DNA of 64,000 nucleotides from Knufia peltigerae (Eukaryota; Ascomycota; Eurotiomycetes; Chaetothyriales; Trichomeriaceae): NCBI GenBank assembly GCA_030247855.1, contig JAPDRN010000052.1, forward strand, positions 1 to 64,000. The letters are read 5' to 3'. The notes beneath the pieces are model-generated. The model had not been told where the DNA came from. It did not search any database and saw only the letters and a program-made list of their open reading frames with translations. Position 1 is the stretch's first letter; each line of letters starts with the position of its first letter. The position numbers were made by a program, and so were the translations under genes. Of this stretch, positions 55,638-64,000 are shown piece by piece.

Positions 55638-57604
55638 TCAACAAAACATGTGGCGCATGTGTAGCGAGCCTTCTGTGGCGTGCTGGGGCTCGGACAGGGC
55701 GTCGTGCAACCACGTCTGTATGCTGTCCGTCACCTGCTCAGATCCCGGACGTGGCGACGTCCTCATTGACCTTAAACTGTCAAGAAGTATTGCACCGTAC
55801 CGGGGCGGGTTGGTACTGTTCGCAATGCCCATCTCTTGCAAGAAGATTGCGGTGTCGTGCACAATGTCAAGGTAAGCAGCATGCTCGGCGATGGACGCTC
55901 CAAAAAGGTCGATAGCGTTGAGAATGTAGAGACAGCAAAAGGCTATCAGAGCAAATGCGTAGTCCGGCATGTATCTAAGTTTTTCGCGCCGCAAGGGAGA
56001 CATGTTTAAGTAGGGTTGGAAGACATCACAGGCATTCTGAATTGTCGACAACAACGACTTGAGAGCAACGTCGGTCAACTCAAATTGCATGGCCTTGTGT
56101 GCATTCGTGATTCGGCGCAGGTTCCAGCGGGTAATGAAACTGCCAATAGTGAAGCGTGTGGCTCGCAAATGGAACTCGACTGTTGCATTTCTGGTGACAT
56201 CGAGGTCGGAAACGGTTGCAAGAGCCTCGCCACGGATCCCCCACCTTTGAGACCACAACTCGAGCGCAGCAGCGATATCTTCATAGATGTCGCTGATGTT
56301 GACGATGTCGGTCGCGAAAGAAGGTGTGCACCACCACTCGGCAAGCTCAGGTACATATCGACCGGCATGGCTCCACAGCATATAAAGATCAATTTCTGCC
56401 ACAATGCGGGTCACTCGAGAAGGCTTGGGAATTTCGCTCAGCAGTTCGGTGGCTGTGGTTATGGTTAAATCGGCTCTTATCGACGGAGGCGTTCTCGTCA
56501 TCAGAGAAAAGTGGTGAGACATGGTGAACAGCCACAACCAGTATATGTAATGCTGGAATGGGCTGCTACCAGCCATGCTGCTAGTCGCATTTTCTCGCAG
56601 GAGCGGGCGAACACGCTCGATAGATCGATGTAGTCCGGCCCGGAATGCGAATGACTCGACAAAGGACTTGAGTTCCCAATGGCTTAGCTCATCTTTGTGT
56701 AATTCTGGAAGATGAAAAATGTCCGTTGCGGGTTGATAGGCGTAGAGGATCGCAAAGGCCTGAAGCTCTGTCCACAGCTGATCCTGATCGGCCGGAATCC
56801 GCCGCTTAGCAAGGACGATGAATTCGGTCACGCGAGCAAGGAGTGGCGCGCGCAACCTTGCACATCCAACGGCAAATCGGCTGGCAACGTAACTGGCGCA
56901 GTATGCCAGACACTGTCTGTTGCGCACCACTGCCACGGGCTCATCGAAATCAGAATCGTCGATGACTGGAACACAGTACTTGAGGTTCACACGAAAACTA
57001 CAGTCCCGAGTTTAGCATCCGGATCATCGTCCTCAGAAGGAAACTCACAAGTGAAGCAGCTCAACCAAGGTTTGCTCGGTAATGTTGGACCGCGGCAACG
57101 GCTGGTGGTGGGGATGTACAGAGGCATCCACGTTGCTGCTTGAGCTGAGCTGAGTCACTGGAAACGTCTCACCGACGGCGGAGCCTAGAGCGTCAAAGGG
57201 TGATTGTGCCAACGGTAAGAAAGGACTGGAGCCAAGTCCTCCAGGTGTGACCATGTCATTATGAGACGCGGGCTGGGGCACATCATCGTGGACCTGTGAC
57301 GCCGGCGACCTGATCATGGGTTCAACGGCGTTGAAGACACTGTCGCGTGGCTCCTCGGCATTCGATGTCCTGATACTTTGGGGTCTAGCGCCTCTCCGTG
57401 AAGCCCTGACTACACATGATTTGCCTGCCTTTTCACACCGACGACACGGGGGATTGGCAGCGCCCAGACATCGCATCTAGAATTCGTCAGATCTGAGGTG
57501 GTCAGGTCCTACAAAACACCCTGAGCACCTACTTTCAAGCGCCGGCACTCGATGCAAGCCACCGCAGCCGACCCAGCGGGGTCATTATGAGATGTTCGGG
57601 GCAT
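55638..57604 (-). CDS. Zn2Cys6 transcription factor
   Basis: Fungal binuclear-zinc-cluster regulator. Exons 57533-57604, 57049-57476 and 55638-56997 give 619 residues. The first intron splits the zinc cluster; joined it reads CIECRRLK|MRC followed by LGAANPPCRRCEKAGKSC, a normal C-x2-C-x6-C...C-x2-C-x6-C. A basic ASRRGARPQS segment and a disordered linker follow. The middle homology region begins TEQTLVELLHFF and includes LWTELQAFAILYAYQPATD, YIYWLWLFTMSHHFSLMTRT and LWSQRWGIRG. The start ATG (57604) lies just 16 codons before the first Cys. It sits convergent to the beta-mannosidase and within 6 kb of a transporter whose promoter contains a CGG-rich palindrome, so it is the natural candidate regulator; this is inference from position. 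Confidence 0.92.
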
Positions 57605-58036
57605 TGGGGCTTGCTGTAGCTGTCGGATTTGGAAGAAACCCAAGAACCATGACCCTTGCGTTCGACGGGAAAGGATAGCAGTCCTTCACAGACCACCAAG
57701 TACCGCACTTGGACAATGTACGTAGAGCAGACCGAAAAGAGCCATGTTTCGAAGAGGAGCACAAGAGGCTTGACGACTTGAGGGTTTAGAAGTGGTCTTT
57801 AAGTCTCGGGCAACGAGGAGTAAATGGAAGTTATAGTCATGTGCCAAGGCTGTCATTCAATCGGCGACGAGGCTGCGGTGTTGCCCACTTCCACTTTGCA
57901 CTTCACAAGTTCAAGATTCCTCGTGCCCCTCCAGTCGCTTCTCCAACATCGCCATCCATTCCACAATTCCACCATTACACGACTCTTGCAATTCGACCAT
58001 CCTCCCTAACGATCTTGACTCACCCGATATTACACG
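57605..58036. other. Divergent promoter, Zn2Cys6 factor / MMS2
   Basis: A 432-nt region between two divergent starts. CT-rich sequence precedes MMS2. No other feature seen. Confidence 0.55.
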
Positions 58037-58685
58037 ATGGGCGCCAAAGTACCACGCAACTTCCGATTGCTGGAAGAACTGGAAAAGGGCGAGAAAGGCC
58101 TCGGCGCAGGTGAATACTCTCTCAGCCGCCTGACTCTGAAGAAGAGGCCGAGCACTGACTGGAATGACAGAGGCATGCTCGTACGGTTTAGCCGATGGCG
58201 ATGACCTGATGATGTCAAATTGGAATGGCACAATCCTCGGACCTCCTCACGTACGCAACGAAAACACCTCTACTTGATCGTCGTCCTCGAAACTGACCAA
58301 CAACTATACAGAGTGCCCATGAAAACCGAATCTACAGTGTAAACATCCATTGCGGAGAGCAATACCCAGACGTGCCTCCCACGATCCAATTCGTCTCGAG
58401 AGTAAACTTGCCTTGCGTTGATCAAAAGACTGGAAAGGTACGGGCGTGAGAAGAGATGAAAACGTCATTGCGACTGACATTGAGGATTTAACCCAGGTCG
58501 ACCCTTCAAAGCTACCATGTCTAGCGAACTGGAAACGAGACTTCACAATGGAAACTATCCTCATCGAATTAAGAAGGTAAGTCGTGTGCCAGTGTTACTG
58601 AACTATGGCTGAACATATTCCCAGATATATGGCTCTTCCACAGCACAAAAAGCTTCCACAGCCACCTGAGGGAAGCACTTTCTAA
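58037..58685 (+). CDS. MMS2: Ubiquitin E2 variant Mms2
   Basis: Catalytically dead E2 partner of Ubc13 that builds K63-linked ubiquitin chains in error-free DNA damage tolerance. Five exons (58037-58109, 58192-58250, 58312-58437, 58497-58576, 58625-58685) give 132 residues, close to the usual 138. It begins MGAKVPRNFRLLEELEKGEK, the family start. WNGTILGPPHSAHENRIYSV and CGEQYPDVPPTIQFVSRVNL follow, and KLPCLANWKRDFTMETILIE leads to the last helix. The E2 active-site HPN-Cys motif is absent, as expected for a UEV. Four introns of 48-82 nt in a gene this small match the intron-rich character of this gene in fungi. Acceptors were chosen by frame and by fit to the family. Confidence 0.95.
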
Positions 58686-59055
58686 AGCTTTGATTTTGCG
58701 GCATGGGATTGCGGAGTTCGTTCTTGCGGATACAGCGATGATTGAGTGATGCTTGACGAATGCATGGTCCGGCGTCTGGATGTTTGGTTGTAATTCGTAA
58801 ATGGAAGCATGGATTACTCGACGCTGCAGTCAGGTTTAGACAGAGCAAGTCTTCTTTCCGTTCTACTGTTGATTTCTTCTGCCTTGTATGCGCTCATTCC
58901 TCAATCCTCATCGAGGCTTCCCTTCCACGTGATGCCAATTTATACTGGTTCGGCAAAGTTGCCGTTGCACTCAACAGTAACGAAGTTGTCCTAGACTCGG
59001 ATCCATTGTTTGCATCTTGTATTGCACTTCATGTCAACAGATTAGAGATGTGCGG
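58686..59055. other. Intergenic
   Basis: A 370-nt spacer between MMS2 and the LYR gene on the same strand. Nothing supported. Confidence 0.55.
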
Positions 59056-60108
59056 ATGCCGCGTCAATTCGCTCCGAAAAAGTCAGGAGTGCATCTTTTA
59101 GCATGCCTGTCATTGTACCGAGCACTCCTTAGAGAGTGTGGAAAGTTCTCTAGAGCAGTCACCTTTAAGCAGCAGCAGCAGCAGCAGCAGCACCATCCCG
59201 CCGCCGCAGTTCACCACCACCACCACCACCACCCGATCAAAGGCACGCTGCGGTCGATCGTGAGATGGCGGTTTGACAAGGACCGGGACATCCTGTCTCC
59301 TCCTCAAGTGGCCAACGGTCTCGCGGCTGGCTATGGGTTTCTGGATCTGTTGCGGTCCTGCACGGCGGGTTCCACGCAGTCCCTCGTCCGACTCACTGAG
59401 ACTCTCGAGTCCATGAGCACGCGAGCCGAGGAGACGGCGACGCGACGGGCCAAGTTCGCCTCCTCGTGGAAACCACCGCCGGCGCACCACCGCCGAAGGC
59501 TGGAACATTTCCGGAAGATCAAAGACCCGGCCAACTACGAGCACGACCCTTCGGACCCCCGGATCTTCCACCACCCTGCCCCCCTGACCTCGATCAAGTC
59601 CGGGGTCCGCAAGGTCCCCAACCTCATCGTCACCCAGGGCATCCCCGTCCTCAAGTACCCCGGTCCCCAGCCCGTGTTGATCAACCGGGTCATCAAGAAC
59701 AAGGTGAAATGGGGGGTGAAGAAATTCAACCAGCACAAGATGTTGGAGGATTTGAGGGACATCGCAGAGTGTGAGGACGAATGGGATGACATTGTGAGGA
59801 ATCGCCATGGCGTCGACAAGAGAGGTCGTGAAGGGGAGGAAAAGTGGGTGCAGAGTATTCGTGAAGCCGACTCTCACTTGGAAAGGAGACTGGCGGAACA
59901 AATGAAGAAGAATACAGAGTTGAGTGGAAAGTTTCATGAGATTGTCCTCGCGGAAAGAGAATTGAAGGAAAAGGAACGAAGAGAGGCCAGGCACCAACGG
60001 CGCATGGCTAGGAAGAAGAGAGCAGTAGAGGAAAGTGGTGCTGTCGAGACTACTACTATACCTGCACAAGGAGAACACAAGTCTCCCGACCACGGCAAAA
60101 CACGATGA
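59056..60108 (+). CDS. LYR-motif (complex 1 LYR-like) protein
   Basis: Predicted mitochondrial LYR-family protein; relatives serve as assembly factors for respiratory complexes or for iron-sulfur delivery through the LYR motif. It has 350 residues, one exon and an ATG at 59056. The LYR helix is HLLACLSLYRALLRECGKF (about 13-31). Directly after it come seven Gln, a His/Pro/Ala stretch and seven His, coded by pure CAG and CAC runs. The family then resumes with SIVRWRFDKDRDILSPPQVA and GLAAGYGFLDLLRSC, closing the domain. The remaining 220 residues contain PVLKYPGPQPVLINRVIKNK and a charged, coiled-coil-like C-terminus. The tracts interrupt the three-helix fold between helices 1 and 2. The partner complex cannot be named from sequence. 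Confidence 0.82.
   Translation: MPRQFAPKKSGVHLLACLSLYRALLRECGKFSRAVTFKQQQQQQQHHPAAAVHHHHHHHPIKGTLRSIVRWRFDKDRDILSPPQVANGLAAGYGFLDLLRSCTAGSTQSLVRLTETLESMSTRAEETATRRAKFASSWKPPPAHHRRRLEHFRKIKDPANYEHDPSDPRIFHHPAPLTSIKSGVRKVPNLIVTQGIPVLKYPGPQPVLINRVIKNKVKWGVKKFNQHKMLEDLRDIAECEDEWDDIVRNRHGVDKRGREGEEKWVQSIREADSHLERRLAEQMKKNTELSGKFHEIVLAERELKEKERREARHQRRMARKKRAVEESGAVETTTIPAQGEHKSPDHGKTR
59170..59232 (+). repeat. CAG x7 and CAC x7 tracts in the LYR gene
   Basis: Pure CAG repeats at 59170-59190 code seven Gln and pure CAC repeats at 59212-59232 code seven His. Both are in frame and look like recent slippage. Confidence 0.95.
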
Positions 60109-60268
60109 GAGATGTGCGTCTTGTTAATACCCCGGTGCGTGGGTTCGAGATACTGTAAAATAATGCTGCCACATTATCAACACTCGAACATTGTATCATT
60201 ATTGTAATAAAACACAGAGGAAACATTGAAGTAATAATGGAACAAACAAAAATATTTTGTCTGATTTA

Positions 60269-60292
60269 GTCTGCCTGTCTGCCTGTCTGCCT
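60269..60292. repeat. Tandem GTCTGCCT x3
   Basis: An 8-nt unit repeated three times next to the stop codon of the sugar transporter gene, in the 3' spacer shared with the LYR gene. Confidence 0.85.
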
Positions 60293-60295
60293 GAT

Positions 60296-62101
60296 CTATT
60301 CTAGAGCATCTCTGGACCTCGAATCTTTCAGCCTGGCCATGCTTTCCTGAACGCCCCAGCCATACTTGAGCAAGTCTCCGACCTGTTCTAAACCCAAACC
60401 CATGGTCTCGGGGTATATGCGGTAGATGGCGACATATCCCAACTCGCAAATCAGAGCATAAGTGACAAAAGTCCACTGTGGGGTCAAAAGGTCCATCATG
60501 GGTAAAAAGGTCAGACCAACCACCGTGTTGCACCCCCAATTCGTCGCGGTCGCCAGGCTCGACCCCAAAGAGCGGACGCTCAAGGGAAACAGTTCCGACT
60601 GTTGCCAGGGGACGGGACCGAGGCCCATGGCGTAACTCGACACGTAGAGTAGCATGGCGACCAGGATGCCGATCGCAGGCAAGGGGCCACCGCGACCGTC
60701 ACCGTCGGCGTCCTCCGGACCCCCCGTCCCTGGAGGAGGAGCCCGGCCTTCAGCTTCTCTTCCTCCCACCGAGGGGGCGGGAGGGGGGGAAGAAGGCACG
60801 AAGGAATAGGCAGCCGCGCAGAGTGAGAGGGACAAAATCATGACGGGGATGGTCGTCAACAGGATACGCCTCCTCCCGACCCTGTCGATGAGATTGAACG
60901 CCGCTATCGTGAACAGAAAGTTGGTCCCCGCGACGCTCAACGACGTCAAGGTCGGCGAAGAAAACCCCAGGCGCTGGAAGATGGTGGCGGAAAAGTACAT
61001 GAGGCTGTTGAACCCGCAGAGTTGCTGCAGGCCCTGTAGCGTACAGGTGATGACGAGTGCTCTGGCGTGAGGTGGGTGCAGTAAGAGTGACTGTAGAGTA
61101 GGTGGGAGGAACGACGACGACGACCCAGTACTATCGGTGCCGCTTTTCATCCGAATGTGAGCCTCCTCCTCCTCGAGGATTTCCTTTTTGATGGCCGAGA
61201 TGGTTTCGTCGACCAGCCGGTGCGAGTCGGACGACATCCCTCGGTACACCTTTGTGAGTACAGTTCTCGCGGCCCCCTCCTTTTGGGCTTTCGCCAAAAA
61301 ACGAGGAGTCTCGGGCATAAACGCCAGCATGGCCATTTGTGCCAGGGCGGGTGCCGACCCTAACCCGACCATCCAACGCCAACCTCCCGGGGTGGTCGAG
61401 AAAGCCCAACCAACCAGGTACGCGATGACTTGACCACCGGTGATGAACAACAAACTGGTGGTCACCAGTCTGCCTCGCAGGTGACTCGGCGAGAGTTCAG
61501 AAATGTACAAGGGTACGATCAGGCTCGCCCCGCCTATCGCCAACCCAACGACCGACCGACCCCAGATCATCCCCCACACCGAACTCGTGAAGGCCTGCCA
61601 CAGTGCCCCGAGGGCGAAGAGAGCATCCGCGACCAGTATGACGTTTTTTCTGCCCATCTTGTCCGCCAGTATTCCCGCAAGGGGACTCGCGACGAGAGCG
61701 AAGAAGCTCGTGCAAGACGTGATGACCCCCTTGTCGAGGTTCGTCAAAGGCCTCGAAGAGAGGTCGGTACCGATCGAGACCAGGGTACTGGAAATCACCC
61801 CCGTGTCGTAACCAAACAAAAGCCCCGACACGCAAGCGGAGGCCGTCAGAGCCCATATGAACACGTTGCCGCCCGAATTTCGGTGGACTGTCGTCGTAGT
61901 CGTCGTCGTCGTCGTCACCGCATCAGTAGACTCGTCAACGTCGTCTGCGTTGTCTCGTCGTCGGTTGCGGTCGATGAGGGGGGCATTGATTTCGGTGTCT
62001 TCGGTGTCGTCGTGGTGGTGGCCCGGTGCCATGGCTGAGAGTTCCACGGCCTCCTCTTCAAGGCCGCTTGCTTCACTCCTGAACAATTCATGATCTGGCA
62101 T
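60296..62101 (-). CDS. Inositol/sugar transporter (MFS, SP family)
   Basis: Proton-coupled importer of the sugar porter family (TC 2.A.1.1), most like fungal myo-inositol transporters (ITR). It is a single exon of 601 residues with 12 predicted helices. GLLFGYDTGVISSTLVSIG, DKMGRKNVILVADALFALGA, GRSVVGLAIGGASLIVPLYI, ELSPSHLRGRLVTT, FMPETPRFLAKAQKE, LQQLCGFNSLMYFSATIFQR and the final PETMGLGLEQV are the expected signatures. GLQQLCGFNSLMYFSA in helix 7 and the GYDTGVISS start favour inositol over hexoses. Two oddities stand out: a poly-Thr tract before helix 1 and a Pro/Gly/Glu-rich insertion of about 45 residues between helices 9 and 10, absent from typical members. The ATG at 62101 is the only good start. 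Confidence 0.9.
   Translation of the reverse strand: MPDHELFRSEASGLEEEAVELSAMAPGHHHDDTEDTEINAPLIDRNRRRDNADDVDESTDAVTTTTTTTTTVHRNSGGNVFIWALTASACVSGLLFGYDTGVISSTLVSIGTDLSSRPLTNLDKGVITSCTSFFALVASPLAGILADKMGRKNVILVADALFALGALWQAFTSSVWGMIWGRSVVGLAIGGASLIVPLYISELSPSHLRGRLVTTSLLFITGGQVIAYLVGWAFSTTPGGWRWMVGLGSAPALAQMAMLAFMPETPRFLAKAQKEGAARTVLTKVYRGMSSDSHRLVDETISAIKKEILEEEEAHIRMKSGTDSTGSSSSFLPPTLQSLLLHPPHARALVITCTLQGLQQLCGFNSLMYFSATIFQRLGFSSPTLTSLSVAGTNFLFTIAAFNLIDRVGRRRILLTTIPVMILSLSLCAAAYSFVPSSPPPAPSVGGREAEGRAPPPGTGGPEDADGDGRGGPLPAIGILVAMLLYVSSYAMGLGPVPWQQSELFPLSVRSLGSSLATATNWGCNTVVGLTFLPMMDLLTPQWTFVTYALICELGYVAIYRIYPETMGLGLEQVGDLLKYGWGVQESMARLKDSRSRDALE
61891..61917 (-). repeat. ACG/ACT poly-Thr tract in transporter
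   Basis: Near-pure trinucleotide repeat coding nine Thr just before the first helix of the sugar transporter, similar in form to the poly-Thr tract of SEN15. Confidence 0.85.
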
Positions 62102-62419
62102 CAAGAAGGGGTCGACATTATATCAGGGAACAAACAACAACTTGTCCGTGGCTATTGATTAGCGTCGTGTGACCTTTGAGTACCTGACATATTACTTCCA
62201 TACAGCCCGACAAACTCCGGCGCATCCTCGGATAATACTAAATCCGCCAGCCTTGTGCGGCCTCGCTTCACTACTGCATGTATGGGAATCCAGCCTCATC
62301 GTTCACTGATTACGGGGTCTCCAAGTGGCGCCGTTTCTGTCTTACTTGTAGCTGATTGTAGATACATACTCAACGTTCACCACAAAGGCTCATTCCAAGC
62401 ATTGAGCATGACCACGCTT
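62102..62419. other. Intergenic
   Basis: A 318-nt spacer between the sugar transporter start and the 3' end of the DUF3176-type gene. No feature seen. Confidence 0.55.
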
Positions 62420-64000
62420 CTACAGTGGCACAATGCGTTTCGGATCGGCGAGCTCCAGATGAGCAACAGTGGTTGCTGGATACGCTCTTGTGCTGGTCAA
62501 CTCAATATCACTATCACCGGCCACATTTTCATAACCGGAAAATCTCCGCAAGAGATTGTTCGACCCTCCTGTATTCCCTCGAGTGGTTTCGCGGACGCTG
62601 ATTCGGCCGTGGTCCTTGGACGTTGCTGGCTCGGAATCAATCCCTCCACAAGGCTGATTGACAAGGCCGTACTTGACAGCTTTCCCTCCAATTTGTCCAA
62701 GCAGTACCTTTGCCGGTGCGCTCGAATCGGCGTCTCTCAAGATCGGCGCATTGAAAGCCTTTGCCGTTTCGACGGGGCTCATCGAGACCTTTCTGCCTAT
62801 TCTCCAAAACCCATTGAATGTCAGCAAGACCGAGATGATGGCCAACGCCGAGGCTAAAGTTGCTAAGCTCAGAAATAAATAGCTGGTTCTGTATACCGTG
62901 TGATCCCTGGATGTATCGGCGACGACAGATTGCAGGTCGCTGCTGTTTGCCGTGGCGATTGCCGTTCGGAAGATTAGCTCGCGGGTTCCCTGCAAGAAAT
63001 CTGCAAGCGGATCTGTGAAGAATACATCACAGCTCGGAACTTGTTCCACACCACGAGCGTAGGCGATGGATGACTCGCTCTGTGCACCGATGAATTCCCA
63101 TCCGATCGCCCCGGAGAACTGAAGTTGAAGGTCGGTAGTGTATTGATTAGAAAGCGCCAGGAAGATGCCTCCGTAAGTGCTCACTTCGGTTAGATGCGTT
63201 TCGCTGCTCAAAGCATCGGTACCTCCCACCACCGTGTCGTCCCAGATGGTGGTACCTGGGTCGAGGCTGACCGTCCCAGCGTCCCCATCTATAACTATCG
63301 GGTAATCCACCGTCCCAGCAGTCAGGGTACAATTGGTCACGGCCAGATTTCCAGTACAGCCAGCCTCGGGCTTGGTCTGGACATCGAGGTTGAATGACAC
63401 CGGGTTGTCGTGAACATCATAGTCGACCCAAGCGCCAAACACTGTCGGACTGTCAAAGCTAAGGCCAGTCACGTTGTACGGGGCTTCATACGACGAGCAG
63501 TTGACGTGGAAGCCTGCCCCTAACACCCTCGTCCTGCAGCTACCTTTGCAATTGGACTCGTAAGAGATGGGTGATCTGGCATAGTATGCTCTCGCGGTGG
63601 CTGAGAAGTTACTAGTCAGCATATTGACCTGGTCACCCCGACCGGTGATTATGCCCGTGTATCCTCTGGGGACGAGTTGTTTGGCGGCAATGTCAAGGGG
63701 CTGTTGGCTCGTGATCGTCGCATTGCCAAAGGTCGAGGCACGTTGAAGAAGAGGACCGTTGATGGGGCTCAGGGCGACAAACATGCTTGCGATTGCGACC
63801 ACATTGATGTTGCGACCGGAGATGATAGCTGCCAGGACGCTGTTGCCACAAGCCCAGACACTATGGAGGTCGCCAATGGTTGTGCCATCCTTCAATGCTT
63901 TGTGCCACCAGGCAATGGTAAGTCCCTCAAACAAGGCGTACACCACCGTGACATTGGTGACGGTAGAGGCTATGGAGAGATAGACTGTAGGCTGAAATTT
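62420..64000 (-). CDS. DUF3176-type membrane protein (5' end missing)
   Basis: Partial gene running off the right edge; 526 codons are visible and the start lies outside. It matches the pattern of large fungal DUF3176 (PF11374) membrane proteins of unknown role. A membrane segment KFQPTVYLSIASTVTNVTVV opens the visible part, followed by TTIGDLHSVWACGNSVLAA, then VALSPINGPLLQRAS, the family's most recognisable block. A Cys-rich extracellular region of about 300 residues follows, with CKGSCRTRVLGAGFHVNC and several NxS/T sites, which indicates glycosylation. A last helix SYLFLSLATLASALAIISVL leads to a cytosolic tail of about 120 residues. No intron is visible. No function is known for the family. 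Confidence 0.75.
   Translation of the reverse strand, partial: KFQPTVYLSIASTVTNVTVVYALFEGLTIAWWHKALKDGTTIGDLHSVWACGNSVLAAIISGRNINVVAIASMFVALSPINGPLLQRASTFGNATITSQQPLDIAAKQLVPRGYTGIITGRGDQVNMLTSNFSATARAYYARSPISYESNCKGSCRTRVLGAGFHVNCSSYEAPYNVTGLSFDSPTVFGAWVDYDVHDNPVSFNLDVQTKPEAGCTGNLAVTNCTLTAGTVDYPIVIDGDAGTVSLDPGTTIWDDTVVGGTDALSSETHLTEVSTYGGIFLALSNQYTTDLQLQFSGAIGWEFIGAQSESSIAYARGVEQVPSCDVFFTDPLADFLQGTRELIFRTAIATANSSDLQSVVADTSRDHTVYRTSYLFLSLATLASALAIISVLLTFNGFWRIGRKVSMSPVETAKAFNAPILRDADSSAPAKVLLGQIGGKAVKYGLVNQPCGGIDSEPATSKDHGRISVRETTRGNTGGSNNLLRRFSGYENVAGDSDIELTSTRAYPATTVAHLELADPKRIVPL

Noticed and set aside
59110..60093. 327-codon minus-strand frame
   Set aside because: Shadow of the LYR-motif gene; no family resemblance.
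60121..60160. tRNA-like B-box word (GGTTCGAGA)
   Set aside because: No matching acceptor stem, anticodon arm or A-box upstream; overlaps the 3' end of the LYR gene.

Overview
The window is nuclear DNA of a filamentous ascomycete (Pezizomycotina). Genes carry short GT-AG introns (45-116 nt, one of 283 nt), CTNAC-like branch points and familiar fungal families such as a siderophore transporter, Zn2Cys6 and Fungal_trans_2 regulators, DUF2985, DUF1295, DUF3176, an RGS-LOV photoreceptor and an HSS-ANK-DPRVDSD repeat protein. A zearalenone-hydrolase-like relic and the general gene content would suit Eurotiomycetes such as Chaetothyriales, but that placement is inference. No rRNA, tRNA, CRISPR or intact transposon was seen. 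I assembled 25 intact gene models plus one gene cut by the right edge; for every spliced model the exons I chose sum to an exact multiple of three.

Layout. 0-10 kb (accessory): a broken zearalenone-lactonase-like gene, a four-exon siderophore-iron transporter, a Fungal_trans_2 regulator and an AAAP amino acid permease, all on the minus strand. 10-12 kb: a 2.4 kb gene-poor gap. 12-23 kb: SEN15 swollen by trinucleotide tracts, a DUF2985 membrane protein, a stress-type DPRVDSD repeat protein, topoisomerase III, a DUF1295 enzyme and a Frag1/DRAM/Sfk1 membrane protein. 23.5-27.9 kb: an RGS-LOV photoreceptor of BcLOV4 type and the rRNA-processing factor RRP1. 28-29 kb: a stretch that may hold eroded coding sequence. 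29-43 kb (core cell biology): BUD6/AIP3, gluconokinase, VPS26 and MON2. VPS26 and MON2 are convergent neighbours and both act in endosome-to-Golgi recycling.

43.6-57.6 kb (metabolic): a methyltransferase, an HSL-type alpha/beta hydrolase, an S9 prolyl oligopeptidase, then a group made of a Dal5-like transporter, a divergent GH2 beta-mannosidase and a convergent Zn2Cys6 factor. The promoter shared by the transporter and the mannosidase contains a 22-bp inverted repeat with an 8-nt loop, the most striking non-coding structure in the window. 58-64 kb: the ubiquitin E2 variant MMS2, a LYR-motif protein with poly-Gln and poly-His tracts, an inositol/sugar transporter and a DUF3176-type membrane protein running off the right edge.

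The best leads are the hairpin-linked mannosidase group, the RGS-LOV photoreceptor, the multiply broken lactonase relic and the recurrent codon-tract insertions in housekeeping proteins.
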